The notes under the pieces were generated by a model, which saw only the letters and a list, made by a program, of their open reading frames with translations, had not been told where the DNA came from and did not search any database. A stretch of DNA of 64,000 nt from Leadbetterella sp035299025 (GTDB taxonomy: Bacteria; Bacteroidota; Bacteroidia; Cytophagales; Spirosomataceae): the NCBI GenBank assembly GCA_035299025.1, contig DATGXK010000008.1, positions 620,001 to 684,000 on the forward strand. The letters are read 5' to 3'. Shown here in pieces: positions 16,420-26,395 of the stretch; position 1 is the first letter of the stretch; every line of letters begins with the position of its first letter. Both the position numbers and the translations under genes were made by a program.

Positions 16420-17493
16420 TTGTCAAACCTCCGCAAAATAATACACATCGACATGGACGCATTTTTTGCTTCTGTGGAGCAGCGTGACAATCCCGAGTTG
16501 CGAGGTAAACCCGTGGCCGTTGGTGGTAGTGCAGAACGAGGTGTGGTGGCGGCAGCAAGTTATGAAGCCAGAAAATTCGGCGTAAAATCGGCTTTGCCTT
16601 CCAAGACAGCTAAGCGTTTGTGTCCATCTCTTATTTTTGTAAAACCAAGATTTGATGTATATAAACAGGTTTCGATGGAGATACGTGAAATTTTTGCCGA
16701 ATATACAGACCTGATAGAACCTCTTTCTCTAGACGAGGCATACTTGGATGTCACCGATAACAAAAAAGGCATAGAAACGGCGACACAGATTGCGACAGAA
16801 ATCAGACAGAAAATTTTTGAAAAGACACAACTTACGGCTTCTGCAGGTATTTCTTTTAACAAGTTTTTGGCAAAAACCGCCTCCGATATCAACAAACCAA
16901 ATGGCCAGTGTGTCATAAAGCCCAAGCAAGCAGAGGCATTTGTAGAGACTTTACCCATCCATAGGTTCTATGGCATTGGGAAAGTGACCGCCGAAAAAAT
17001 GATGGCCTTGGGTATAGTTTCGGGCAAAGAACTGAAAGAACAATCGCAGGAGTTTTTGGTGAAAAACTTCGGAAAAGTTGGTAAATATTATTTCGAAATA
17101 GCCCGCGGTCAAGATCACAGAGCAGTGGTGGCTGAGCGAGAAACAAAATCTATAAGTGTAGAAACTACTTTTATTACAGATCTGGAGTTGGTATCGGAAA
17201 TCTATGGCCAGCTCTATAAACTTACAGACGCCCTGTTGATAAGAACTCAAAAGCATCAGATGATTGGCAAAACGCTCACTATAAAAATAAAATATGCTGA
17301 TTTTGAATCTATTACACGTAGCAAAACCCTCGAAAGCGGGTATTTTCAGAAAGAAGAAATAAACAAGACGATTGATTATTTAATAGAAAATTTACTGCCG
17401 TTTCCAAAGGGTATTCGGCTTTTGGGTTTAGGAATTTCTAATTTTCTGGAAGACGAAACCTCAAAGGGCAAACAACTCAAACTCGAATTATAA
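16420..17493 (+). CDS. dinB: DNA polymerase IV (Y-family)
   Basis: 357 residues. Translation most likely begins at a TTG (16420-16422), since family homology starts immediately (RKIIHIDMDAFFASVEQ) and no ATG is available. The catalytic acids are Asp11 in HIDMDAFF and Asp105-Glu106 in SLDEAYLD. The palm, thumb HhH region (IHRFYGIGKVTAEKMMALG) and little-finger domain are all present, and the length is normal. It performs error-prone translesion synthesis. No LexA-type box was recognised. A second Y-family polymerase starts at 63604. Confidence 0.93.
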   Translation: MSNLRKIIHIDMDAFFASVEQRDNPELRGKPVAVGGSAERGVVAAASYEARKFGVKSALPSKTAKRLCPSLIFVKPRFDVYKQVSMEIREIFAEYTDLIEPLSLDEAYLDVTDNKKGIETATQIATEIRQKIFEKTQLTASAGISFNKFLAKTASDINKPNGQCVIKPKQAEAFVETLPIHRFYGIGKVTAEKMMALGIVSGKELKEQSQEFLVKNFGKVGKYYFEIARGQDHRAVVAERETKSISVETTFITDLELVSEIYGQLYKLTDALLIRTQKHQMIGKTLTIKIKYADFESITRSKTLESGYFQKEEINKTIDYLIENLLPFPKGIRLLGLGISNFLEDETSKGKQLKLEL

Positions 17494-17568
17494 AAAGGAA
17501 TTGCTTGGGTGAAGAAAACAAATTTGTAATTTCGATAAAACATTATTTACCCCTAAATATTTAAACCT

Positions 17569-18081
17569 ATGGAAATTGTAAACTGGATGGCTGTGGTAGC
17601 AGCCGCATTCGTAAACTTTATTGTTGGATTTTTATGGTAAAATCCAAAAACATTCGGAAATGCTTGGATGAAAGAAGCTGGCATGACTGAAGAAACCATA
17701 AAAGGAGCCAATATGGCGGTGATTTTTGGTGTTTCGCTGCTTTTTGCTTTTATGCTGGCGTCCACCGTCAACTCCCTTGTTATTCATCAAATGCACCTGT
17801 TTTCTATCTGCATGAACCACCTACAAGGCACAGACGAAGCTGCCAAAGCCATGGCCACGGCAGATATAGATAGCTTTATGGCAAAGTACGGCAATGAGTT
17901 TAGGACCTTCAAGCATGGGGCGTTTCATGGCCTGATGTATGGCGTATTCTTGGTTTTACCTATAATAGGTACCAACGGCCTATTTGAGAGAAAAAGTTGG
18001 AAATATATCTTTATTAATGTGGGCTACTGGACGGTAAGTCTAATTCTCATGGGGGGTATTATTTGTGCTTGGCAAAAATAA
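17569..18081 (+). pseudogene. DUF1761-type membrane protein interrupted by one in-frame TAA
   Basis: From the ATG at 17569 the frame reads NWMAVVAAAFVNFIVGFLW, then TAA at 17638-17640, then NPKTFGNAWMKEAGMTEET in the same frame to a stop at 18081. DUF1761 proteins have a Trp-Tyr pair at this point (FLWYGP-type), so the stop replaces a Tyr codon by a single-base change. Without it the protein would be 170 residues with four membrane segments, the usual size. The part after the stop could start at ATG 17668 and yield 137 residues lacking the first helix. It is recent inactivation, a sequencing error or suppressed termination. The role of DUF1761 is unknown. Confidence 0.75.
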
Positions 18082-18092
18082 CATCGCCCTCT

Positions 18093-18134
18093 AAACAAAA
18101 ACACACCACTTTTAGTGGTGTGTTTTTGTTTTAA
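18093..18134. terminator. bidirectional Rho-independent terminator
   Basis: Perfect 18-bp stem (18093-18110 with 18114-18131) with a TTT loop, T-rich on one side and A-rich on the other. It serves the DUF1761 gene on plus and hemA on minus. Confidence 0.85.
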
Positions 18135-18172
18135 TATATCACGCCCAAGTTTGTGTCCACACAAACTTTCCA

Positions 18173-19426
18173 CTAAACACCCACTTTCTCCAAGTCAAAC
18201 AAGTCGTTCAAGACATCTATAAGTGTTTCGGCCTCACCACGTTTACAAGCAGCTTTGAGTTGCAATACCGGCAGTTTTATAATTTTCTGCATCATGGCAG
18301 AAGTTATCTTGTCCATTTTCTCGGCCTCTTCTACAGACATGTTCTTCATAAACCTCGACATCTCGTCTTGACGAATCTGTTCTAAAGCATTCTTGAGTTT
18401 CTGAATTGTCGGCGAAACCATCATTTCTTTAGACCAGTTTTCAACTTCCACCACCATATCGGCTATAATGGCCTTTACCTGTGGAATAGCCGCCTTTCGT
18501 TTCTCCAAAGCTTCATCTGAACGTTTTTGGATTTCGTCAAGGCCATACAACACCACACCTGAGATGTTCTCTATGCCCGGTTCAATGCTCCGCGGCACGG
18601 AGAGGTCAAACAAATAAGTAATCGATTTCTTGCTAGAAAGATATTCGGCCTTTACAACAGGGGCTTCGGCTCTTACAGAAGACACCACAACGTCGAAACT
18701 CTGTATTTGCTCAGGCAAGGCCTCATAATCCATAACGTTCATTTCATAAAGCCCGCCCACTTCAGTAGCCTTTGACAAGGTTCTGTTGCAAACAGTCACG
18801 TTCTTTATGCCTTTTTCAAATAGTGTCTTTGCTACATCTTCACCCACTTCTCCCAAACCCAAAACCAAAATTTTCGGATTGGCCAACATAGGCAAGAAGC
18901 TCTCCATCAAGTCTATCGTTACATACGAAGTAGAAGCAGCACCGTCTCTAAACGATGTTTCCTGAACCAGTCTTTTGTTGGCAAAAAACACCGTGTGCAA
19001 TACTCTGTGCACAAAAGGCCCGGCCATTTGCATATCTGCCGACCATTGGTAGGCATTTTTGATTTGATTTATAATCTGTTGGTCTCCGATTACCTGAGAC
19101 TGTAAGCCCAAAGAGACTTCGAAAAGGTAGGTGGTAGCAGAAGCTTCGTCGTTTATAATTTCGAAGTATTCCTCAATTTCTGAAGAAGGTACGCTTTTGT
19201 TGGCGGCCAATAGTTTTATAACCTCAGAAGACAAATCTGCCTCTGATCTGAAATACACCTCGGTGCGGTTACAAGTAGAAATAACCACCGCCTCGGCTAT
19301 GCCCAAAACGTCCTTTAATTTCAAATAAAACGCCTTTGTTTCGCTTTCGTCCAAAGCCAAACGCTCCCTTATTTCAAGAGGTGCTTTTTTGTAAGAAATT
19401 GAAACTACTCTAAAACTCTCGCTCAT
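18173..19426 (-). CDS. hemA: glutamyl-tRNA reductase
   Basis: 417 residues from ATG 19424-19426 (MSESFRVVSISYKKAPLEIRE). The in-frame ATG at 19456 is rejected because the promoter-like box at 19454-19461 overlaps it. Motifs: catalytic Cys in VISTCNRTEVYF, the tRNA-binding HRVLHTVFFANKRLVQET, and the NADPH site LVLGLGEVGEDVAKTL. The C-terminal dimerisation helices end at LNDLFDLEK. It reduces glutamyl-tRNA to glutamate-1-semialdehyde, the first committed step of C5 haem synthesis. No other hem gene is adjacent. Confidence 0.95.
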   Translation of the reverse strand: MSESFRVVSISYKKAPLEIRERLALDESETKAFYLKLKDVLGIAEAVVISTCNRTEVYFRSEADLSSEVIKLLAANKSVPSSEIEEYFEIINDEASATTYLFEVSLGLQSQVIGDQQIINQIKNAYQWSADMQMAGPFVHRVLHTVFFANKRLVQETSFRDGAASTSYVTIDLMESFLPMLANPKILVLGLGEVGEDVAKTLFEKGIKNVTVCNRTLSKATEVGGLYEMNVMDYEALPEQIQSFDVVVSSVRAEAPVVKAEYLSSKKSITYLFDLSVPRSIEPGIENISGVVLYGLDEIQKRSDEALEKRKAAIPQVKAIIADMVVEVENWSKEMMVSPTIQKLKNALEQIRQDEMSRFMKNMSVEEAEKMDKITSAMMQKIIKLPVLQLKAACKRGEAETLIDVLNDLFDLEKVGV

Positions 19427-19453
19427 TACCTTTCTATTTGAAAAAATTTTCTG

Positions 19454-19461
19454 CAAAAATA
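19454..19461 (-). promoter_or_regulatory. TAnnTTTG (-7 type) promoter box for hemA
   Basis: Minus strand reads TATTTTTG, 27 nt upstream of the chosen ATG. This decides the start in favour of 19426. Confidence 0.5.
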
Positions 19462-19634
19462 CGCTCTACCAGTACTATATTTGTTATGACAATAAGCAGT
19501 TTTTTTAATTTAGAATTTTTCTAAATTACCATTTTCTGCTGCCGCTCACATACACCTACGATAAAAATCAATGTTTAGATTCTAGTATAGAAAAAATATA
19601 ACAAGAATCTGGACAAAATAATTTAAAGTTTTTG

Positions 19635-20828
19635 ATGAAAAGTAATCGTCTTTTTCATGATTTATACGTAAACATATCAACGAAACGTATCATCCTTGCT
19701 GGGGTACTGTTGGTGTTTGTGGTTGGGGTGCTTTATTACTTCAATGAAGTGCGTAAGTCGCTGGAAGACAGGGAGGAAAAGTATGCAACATTATATGCCG
19801 AGAGCATCAGATTCACGATTGAGCAAAATCCGAACAGCGATTGTGATTACACTTTTGTTGAGGAAGTACTTTCAGCCAACGAAACCGTTCCAACAATTTT
19901 GGTTACAGGAGGGAGTCCTATGGATTACAGAAATATTCCTGAGCTTGATGATTCTACAAATAAAATTACCGGAGAAAAAAAACTTCAATATTTATTGGCC
20001 AAAATGGCTGAAATGAAGGCCGAACATACGCCTATAGAGTTTATTGTTGGTAAGGACAAAGGCTATGTGTATTACAGCAACTCCACCATTGTCACCCAGC
20101 TTCGTTATTTTCCTTATGTACTCATCATTACCTTCTTAATATTTGGCTCATTGGCCTTTATAGCCTATTCGTCATCACGAAAAGCCGAACAAAACCGGGT
20201 TTGGGTGGGTTTGGCTAAAGAAACTGCCCACCAGTTGGGCACTCCTATATCGGGCCTTATGGGCTGGATAGAAGTCTTGAAAATAAATCCGGACTTCGAC
20301 AAGTCCATTGGCGATGAAATGTTGAAAGACATCTCAAGACTAGAAACCATCACCAACCGTTTCTCCAATATCGGCTCAGAGCCCACCATGAAGGAAGAAA
20401 ACGTAGGCGAACTTATAGAAAACGCCGCAGAATACCTCAAAAAACGAATTTCGACAAAAATAAACTGGACAGTAGAAAATCGACTTCCTAAGCCGTATTT
20501 ACAGAAAATCAACAAAAACTTGATAGAATGGGTGGTAGAAAACCTTTGCAAAAATGCAGTGGACGCCATGGGAGGCATTGGCAACCTTAATCTCGAAATG
20601 AATTATAATTCTGCGGGAAAACTGACCCTAGATATCACAGATACTGGCAAAGGAATGCCCAATGCCGTTCAAAGAAAGGTATTTAACCCTGGGTTTTCAA
20701 CAAAAAAACGTGGCTGGGGACTCGGGCTTACATTGGCGAAGAGAATCATAGAAACGTATCACAATGGCCAAATATATGTATTGAAGTCAGAAGTTGGCAA
20801 AGGTACTACTTTCAGAATTATTCTTTGA
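19635..20828 (+). CDS. membrane sensor histidine kinase
   Basis: 397 residues from ATG 19635; a TTG directly before it is in frame. Two membrane helices (about 19-36 and 160-180) flank a ~120-residue extracytoplasmic sensor region with no recognised fold. The kinase core has an unusual H-box ETAHQLGTPISGL (His199), a form frequent in Bacteroidota. It also has the N-box WVVENLCKNAVDAM, the G1 box DTGKGMP and the G2 box GWGLGLTLAKRII. It autophosphorylates in response to a periplasmic cue. No response regulator is adjacent, so the partner is elsewhere. A TATATTTG box lies at 19476-19483, about 150 nt upstream. Confidence 0.9.
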   Translation: MKSNRLFHDLYVNISTKRIILAGVLLVFVVGVLYYFNEVRKSLEDREEKYATLYAESIRFTIEQNPNSDCDYTFVEEVLSANETVPTILVTGGSPMDYRNIPELDDSTNKITGEKKLQYLLAKMAEMKAEHTPIEFIVGKDKGYVYYSNSTIVTQLRYFPYVLIITFLIFGSLAFIAYSSSRKAEQNRVWVGLAKETAHQLGTPISGLMGWIEVLKINPDFDKSIGDEMLKDISRLETITNRFSNIGSEPTMKEENVGELIENAAEYLKKRISTKINWTVENRLPKPYLQKINKNLIEWVVENLCKNAVDAMGGIGNLNLEMNYNSAGKLTLDITDTGKGMPNAVQRKVFNPGFSTKKRGWGLGLTLAKRIIETYHNGQIYVLKSEVGKGTTFRIIL

Positions 20829-20966
20829 AAAATGTCTAATTTTGCTTATCATTATACGTTATTTCATGGCTAGAATTTCTAAGCAAAATTTAATGTTTAG
20901 GTAATTCTATTTTTTTGAAATTTGTGAAGTTTTAATATCCCAAAAATTAAAGATAAAGAGTTCAGC

Positions 20967-23162
20967 ATGGGTAGTGTTACAGAAGGTGTGGTATCGTTTT
21001 TTAAAGATTTGCTCGACTTCAATATGGAAAGCGAGTATAAGTATAATCCCACCATAAAAGACCAAAAATCAGACAATAACATTGAGAAGTCTAATCTGAT
21101 CAGTCGGGATTTGAGTTGGATGAAATTCAATGAGAGAGTTCTTGACCAGGTCAGAAAGACAGACCTGAACATATTTGAGAAGCTTAAGTTTATGGCCATT
21201 ACGGCCTCGAATCTCGACGAGTTCATGACTGTTCGCTTGGGCAGTTTATACAATTATATAGATTACGACAAAGAGCGTGTAGACTATTCAGGCCTAAGAG
21301 AAATACAGTTTAGAAAAGTTCTTCTCAACCAAATAAAGAAATTCATAGATGAGCGAAACCGTATTTTCAGAGAAGAAGTAGAACCGGACTTTGAAACCAA
21401 CGGATTCAGAATCATAAAATACAATGACCTCAACGAAAGGCAGTTAGAAGAAGTTACAGACTTTTTTGAGAACACGGTGTATCCCATGCTAACCCCCATG
21501 GTGTGTGACCATACCCATGCCTTTCCAAACCTCTTACCCAAAAGCCTCATATTAGGTATAGTTTCTATAGACCAACAAACTACGCTTTTCCCGGAGACAG
21601 AAGACAACAAGAAACTCTCATTTGTGCAGATACCAACCAACCTGCCAAAGTTCTATGAGTTTGAAAACGACGACATCATAGATTTTCTACCAACCGAAGA
21701 AATCATTAGAAATCAAATAGGCAAATTATATAAAAACGTAACGATTGAGTCTGTCGACCTTTTCAGAATCATCCGAAACGGAGACTTTACCATCGACGAA
21801 AACGATGACGTAGACGCTGACTTTGTGGACGAGGTAAAAGAAAAGATCAGAAGCCGACAAGCCGGTCGTGTGGTGGCCTTGGTTATAGAGACGCGTCCTT
21901 CTGATTATCTGATGGATATATTGAAGAAAAAGTGGGAGATTGACAAATATAACATACACGTAAACAACGAGTTGATGGACTATACTCGCCTTTGGCAAAT
22001 CATCAACCACGCTGATTTTAAGCCATTGCTGCCACCTTCACCTAGCTCATTGGCTCCGCTAAACTACAACCGCGAACTGGGCATTTTTGATGCCATCAAA
22101 GAAAACGATATACTACTTCATCACCCATACAACAGTTTCGAACCAGTACTAAATTTGCTTGAAAAAGCCGCAGATGACCCAAATGTGCTGGCCATAAAGC
22201 TCACTATTTATAGATTGGCCAAAAACTCTAGAATAACTTCGGCACTATTAAGAGCGGCAGAAAACGGAAAGCACGTTTCGGCTCTTTTCGAGATAAAAGC
22301 ACGGTTTGATGAAGAGAATAACATCCGAGAGGCCGAAAAGCTTCAAAAGGCCGGTTGTTTCGTTATTTACGGCATCGGCTGGCTTAAAACCCATACCAAA
22401 CTGATGCTCATCGTACGAAAAGAAGGGCCAAAAGTGGTTCAATATGCCCATTTGGCCAGCGGGAACTACAATGAAGATACCTCGAAACTTTATACCGACA
22501 TTGGTCTATTGACGGCCAACCAAGACTATACCAAAGACATCGCCGAGTTTTTTAATGTTATCACAGGACACTCACAACCTGCTGGCTATAAAAACCTTAT
22601 CACATCACCAAAGAATATGAGGGCGTCTTTGATAGAAATGATAAGAAACGAAGCCCGAAATGCAAGTAAAGGTCTTCCGGCCGGAATATGCTTTAAAGTA
22701 AACTCGCTTGAAGACAAAGACATCATAGAAGAACTATATGCGGCCTCAAACAAAGGCGTGAAAATAGAGCTTATCGTTCGTGGAATCTGTTGTCTAAGGC
22801 CCGGCCGCATAGGTCTTAGCGAAAATATAAGCGTGAGATCTTTAGTCGGAAATTATCTAGAACACGCCCGCATTATCTACTTTCACAACGATGGCGAACC
22901 AAAGGTATATGGTGGCAGTGCCGACATGATGGTCCGAAGCTTCGACAAACGAATAGAATCCCTCTTTGAATTTATCAATGAGGATATAAAACAGCAGCTT
23001 ATCAATATCCTGAAAGTTAATCTGATGGACAATTACAACGCCTATGTTTTGCAAGAAAATGGCGAATACAAAACCATTAGAGAAGCTGAAAATCAGATAA
23101 ATATACACAAATATTTCTTTGACAAAGAAAAGCAAAATGTGAAAGTAGGGTCTTTGTTTTGA
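20967..23162 (+). CDS. ppk1: polyphosphate kinase 1
   Basis: 731 residues, all four PPK1 domains. The N-terminal domain begins NLISRDLSWMKFNERVLDQ, followed by the head domain with PKSLILGIV, then LLHHPYNSFEPV and LAIKLTIYRLAKNS. The phosphorylated histidine is His476 in THTKLMLIV, and the C-terminal phospholipase-D-like lobe carries GGSADMMVRSFDKRIE. It reversibly polymerises ATP gamma-phosphate into polyphosphate. A second possible start is ATG 21024 (MESEYKYN); either leaves the domains whole. It is preceded by the histidine kinase gene (138-bp gap), so joint transcription is uncertain. Confidence 0.96.
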   Translation: MGSVTEGVVSFFKDLLDFNMESEYKYNPTIKDQKSDNNIEKSNLISRDLSWMKFNERVLDQVRKTDLNIFEKLKFMAITASNLDEFMTVRLGSLYNYIDYDKERVDYSGLREIQFRKVLLNQIKKFIDERNRIFREEVEPDFETNGFRIIKYNDLNERQLEEVTDFFENTVYPMLTPMVCDHTHAFPNLLPKSLILGIVSIDQQTTLFPETEDNKKLSFVQIPTNLPKFYEFENDDIIDFLPTEEIIRNQIGKLYKNVTIESVDLFRIIRNGDFTIDENDDVDADFVDEVKEKIRSRQAGRVVALVIETRPSDYLMDILKKKWEIDKYNIHVNNELMDYTRLWQIINHADFKPLLPPSPSSLAPLNYNRELGIFDAIKENDILLHHPYNSFEPVLNLLEKAADDPNVLAIKLTIYRLAKNSRITSALLRAAENGKHVSALFEIKARFDEENNIREAEKLQKAGCFVIYGIGWLKTHTKLMLIVRKEGPKVVQYAHLASGNYNEDTSKLYTDIGLLTANQDYTKDIAEFFNVITGHSQPAGYKNLITSPKNMRASLIEMIRNEARNASKGLPAGICFKVNSLEDKDIIEELYAASNKGVKIELIVRGICCLRPGRIGLSENISVRSLVGNYLEHARIIYFHNDGEPKVYGGSADMMVRSFDKRIESLFEFINEDIKQQLINILKVNLMDNYNAYVLQENGEYKTIREAENQINIHKYFFDKEKQNVKVGSLF

Positions 23163-23280
23163 GCAAAATGACCTGAACAAAAAACTTCGTTGACCGAAAA
23201 CTTTATGGAAAGATTAAGGTTTTCTGAATAAATGAGATTCGGAGCGACGTCGGATTTATTAAAAATTTAACTTTAAAAGA

Positions 23281-23814
23281 ATGGAAAAAGCAACATTAGC
23301 CGGCGGCTGTTTTTGGTGCGTTGAAGCTATATATCAGCAATTGGAAGGCGTAGAAAAAGTAGAGTCTGGCTATGCCGGTGGTAAAAACCCAAACCCAACC
23401 TATAAAGAAGTTTGTACTGGCGAAACAGGCCACGCCGAGGTAATTCAGATTACTTATGATCCGACCAAAATCAGTTTTTTGCAACTTTTAGAAATATTCT
23501 TCAAAGTACATGACCCAACCACCCTGAACAGACAAGGTGGCGATGTGGGTACCCAATACCGCTCGTCAGTATTTTATCACAACGACGAACAAAGGCTGTT
23601 GGCAGCTTCGGTAATAAAAGAACTTGACGAATCTGGAGCATTCACAAACAAAATCGTAACGCTCCTAGAGCCCTTCACCGAGTTTTTCGTCGCTGAAGAT
23701 TACCACCAAAACTATTTCAACGACAAGGGCGACGAAAACCCCTACTGTCAAATGGTGGTAAGACCCAAAGTGGAAAAATTTCAGAAGGTCTTCAAAGACA
23801 AACTGAAGCAATAA
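23281..23814 (+). CDS. msrA: peptide-methionine (S)-S-oxide reductase
   Basis: 177 residues. The catalytic motif GGCFWC has Cys10; downstream are ESGYAGG, GHAEVIQITYDP and QYRSSVFYHNDEQ, all diagnostic of MsrA. It reduces the S epimer of methionine sulfoxide in oxidised proteins, using thioredoxin. The MsrB domain is absent and the resolving cysteine may be the one in NPYCQMV. No signal peptide, so cytoplasmic. A strong terminator follows. Confidence 0.96.
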   Translation: MEKATLAGGCFWCVEAIYQQLEGVEKVESGYAGGKNPNPTYKEVCTGETGHAEVIQITYDPTKISFLQLLEIFFKVHDPTTLNRQGGDVGTQYRSSVFYHNDEQRLLAASVIKELDESGAFTNKIVTLLEPFTEFFVAEDYHQNYFNDKGDENPYCQMVVRPKVEKFQKVFKDKLKQ

Positions 23815-23835
23815 AGTATTTCGAAAACAAACCAA

Positions 23836-23868
23836 AAAGAGACTTTGTGAGAGGAGTCTCTTTTTTTT
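23836..23868 (+). terminator. Rho-independent terminator after msrA
   Basis: Stem AAAGAGACT (23836-23844) with AGTCTCTTT (23855-23863) and eight T residues. Confidence 0.85.
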
Positions 23869-23978
23869 GTTACCAGTTTTTATTGCGATTATTCCCTTTT
23901 TCCATCTAATCCTCTCTTCTTTTTTGAAAGTATTACCTTTCCAAAACAAATTCCTAATTTTACACAAAAAAAGACCTT

Positions 23979-26150
23979 TTGAAAGACCTTCTACTCATAA
24001 CGCCGCCATTTACCCAGCTCAATACGCCTTATCCGGCCACGGCCTATTTGAAGGGGTTTTTGAATACCAAAGGTATCGCGGCTTTTCAGATCGACTTGGG
24101 CATTGAGGTTATTTTGGTGCTGTTTTCTAAGGTTGGTTTGGCTTCTATTTTTGAAAAGGCCAATTTGGTTGGAGTTTCGGAAAATGCCCAAAGGATTTTT
24201 AGGCTAAAGAATGATTACATTCAGACCATCGAAGAGGTAATTCCCTTTTTACAAGGCCATAAGCCCACTTTGGCTCGGCAAATTTGTAGTGGAAATTTCC
24301 TGCCGCAAGCATCGAGGTTTTCACAAGAAAATGACTTGGAATGGGCCTTTGGCAACATGGGCATGCAGGACAAAGCCAAGCATCTGGCCACGCTGTATCT
24401 CGAAGATTTGTCTGATTTTATAGTGGAATGTCTCGACGAAAACTTTGGCTTTAGTCGCTATGCCGAACGGCTGGGAAGAAGTGCCAATTCGTTTGATGAA
24501 CTGTACGGCCATCTGCAAAAACAACCAACTTTTATTGATGAAATCACACTCCGAATTTTAAACCAAAAACTAGAAGAAACTCAGCCCAAGTTGGTTTGTT
24601 TTTCTGTGCCTTTTCCGGGCAATTTGTACAGTGCATTTCGTTGTGCAGGCTACATCAAAGAGCACTTTCCTGAAATAAAAATCGCCATGGGCGGCGGCTT
24701 TGCCAATACTGAGCTCAGAAGTGTAAAGGATGCTCGGGTTTTTGAATATTTTGATTTCATAACCTTGGATGATGGCGAACTGCCGATAGAATTACTGGCG
24801 AATCATGTTTTGGGTAAAAGCGAAAGTTCAGAATTTAAACGAACTTTTTGCCTACAAAACGGGGAAGTGAAATATGTCAACAATTCTTCCCAAAAAGAGT
24901 ACAAACACAGCGAAGTAGGCACGCCAGACTATTCTGATTTGGCATTAGATAAATATATTTCGGTAATTGAGCTGGCTAACCCTATGCACAGCTTATGGTC
25001 GGATGGCCGCTGGAACAAGCTCACCATGGCACATGGATGTTATTGGGGAAAATGTACTTTTTGTGATATTTCGCTTGACTATATCAAATTGTATGAACCC
25101 ATTGCTGCCAAAATTTTGGTGGACAGAATGGAGCAGATGATAGCCCAAACTGGCGAAAATGGCTTTCATTTTGTGGACGAAGCCGCCCCGCCCGCCCTCA
25201 TGCGTGAAGTGGCTCTGGAGATTTTGAGGCGTGGATTGGTAGTAACATGGTGGACCAACATCCGATTCGAAAAAAGCTTTACAGCTGACCTTTGTGTTCT
25301 GCTCAAATCCTCAGGCTGCATAGCGGTTTCGGGAGGGCTAGAAGTGGCTTCTGACCGACTTTTGGCATTGATAGACAAGGGCGTTACGGTAGCACAAGTG
25401 GCTCAGATAAACCGCAACTTTGTGGAGTCGGGCATCATGGTGCATGCCTATCTGATGTATGGCTACCCCACACAAACGGTGCAGGAAACCGTAGATAGCC
25501 TCGAAATGGTGCGACAGATGTTTGAGTTAGGCATTTTACATTCTGGCTTTTGGCATCAGTTTGCCCTTACCGCTCATAGTCCCGTTGGTTTGAGTCCTGA
25601 AAAATTTGGCATAGTGCCTGATTACAAAGACATTACATTTGCCGATAACGATATCCAATTCAAAGATTCTACAGGTATAGACCATGACAAATTTAGCTTC
25701 GGGCTCAAGAAATCGCTTTACAATTATATGCACGGGCTATGTTTTGAGTATCCGCTACAGGATTGGTTTGATTTTAAAATACCCAAAACCAAAATCCGAC
25801 CAGATTTTATAGCCGAATGTCTTGAAGAGCAGGATCATAGCCTAATTAAGACGAACGCCAAAATCGTTTGGATTGGGAATCAACCTATCATAGAAGAAGT
25901 AAAAACTAAAAAAGGGCCGGCATTGCAACTGACTTTCCACGAAAAAATGGAAACTTTCAGCATAAACATCGAAAAAGAAAAAGGTGAGTGGTTTTTGGAA
26001 AACTTAAAATTGATGGATGTGAGGAACGCTAAAACCATCACTTTCAATGAATTAAAAATTTCTTTCGAAAACAAATTTGAGCATTTTGAGCTTTTTTGGT
26101 ACTCCAAACCCATCAACGAAATGCGTGAGCAAGGACTTTTGGTTTTGTGA
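23979..26150 (+). CDS. cobalamin-binding-type radical SAM enzyme
   Basis: 723 residues from a TTG start (23979), where homology to the family begins (LLLITPPFTQLNTPYPATAYLKG). The N-terminal ~270 residues include a Rossmann-like part with LVCFSVPFPGNLYSAFR and IKIAMGGGFANTE, typical of B12-binding domains fused to radical SAM. The cluster motif is C354-x4-C359-x2-C362 in HGCYWGKCTFCD, one residue longer than the usual CX3CX2C. It is followed by TIM-barrel segments such as GFHFVDEAAPP and MVHAYLMYGYPTQT. The canonical cobalamin DxHxxG loop is not obvious. The substrate is unknown. It stands alone after msrA. Confidence 0.85.
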   Translation: MKDLLLITPPFTQLNTPYPATAYLKGFLNTKGIAAFQIDLGIEVILVLFSKVGLASIFEKANLVGVSENAQRIFRLKNDYIQTIEEVIPFLQGHKPTLARQICSGNFLPQASRFSQENDLEWAFGNMGMQDKAKHLATLYLEDLSDFIVECLDENFGFSRYAERLGRSANSFDELYGHLQKQPTFIDEITLRILNQKLEETQPKLVCFSVPFPGNLYSAFRCAGYIKEHFPEIKIAMGGGFANTELRSVKDARVFEYFDFITLDDGELPIELLANHVLGKSESSEFKRTFCLQNGEVKYVNNSSQKEYKHSEVGTPDYSDLALDKYISVIELANPMHSLWSDGRWNKLTMAHGCYWGKCTFCDISLDYIKLYEPIAAKILVDRMEQMIAQTGENGFHFVDEAAPPALMREVALEILRRGLVVTWWTNIRFEKSFTADLCVLLKSSGCIAVSGGLEVASDRLLALIDKGVTVAQVAQINRNFVESGIMVHAYLMYGYPTQTVQETVDSLEMVRQMFELGILHSGFWHQFALTAHSPVGLSPEKFGIVPDYKDITFADNDIQFKDSTGIDHDKFSFGLKKSLYNYMHGLCFEYPLQDWFDFKIPKTKIRPDFIAECLEEQDHSLIKTNAKIVWIGNQPIIEEVKTKKGPALQLTFHEKMETFSINIEKEKGEWFLENLKLMDVRNAKTITFNELKISFENKFEHFELFWYSKPINEMREQGLLVL

Positions 26151-26203
26151 GATTTTTGTATATTTGAATAGGAATTGGTTCGTTAAGAATAAAAAATACG
26201 ATT

Positions 26204-26395
26204 ATGACGACAGTAGCAGAGAGAGAAGAACTGAAAAAAGTTATTTTGGAATTGGTAGAAACAGAGCCTGGATTTGTTGAGAGCCTAATAACTGACGCTG
26301 GAGAAAAATTGCGTGCTGCCAAAAAGGCTAAACTGGAACAAATTGTAAATGAGGACTTTAAAGAATACAATGAAGTTTTCAAAGCTTTAGCTTAA
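26204..26395 (+). CDS. small antitoxin-like protein (partner of a broken Doc gene)
   Basis: 63 residues, Lys/Glu-rich and helical, ending DFKEYNEVFKALA. It overlaps the next reading frame as TAATG (its TAA ends at 26395, where the ATG begins), the coupling seen in antitoxin-toxin pairs. The next frame is a recognisable though broken Fic/Doc toxin, so this is probably the cognate antitoxin. No DNA-binding motif is recognised. It is intact, so it may be an orphan antitoxin. Confidence 0.65.
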   Translation: MTTVAEREELKKVILELVETEPGFVESLITDAGEKLRAAKKAKLEQIVNEDFKEYNEVFKALA

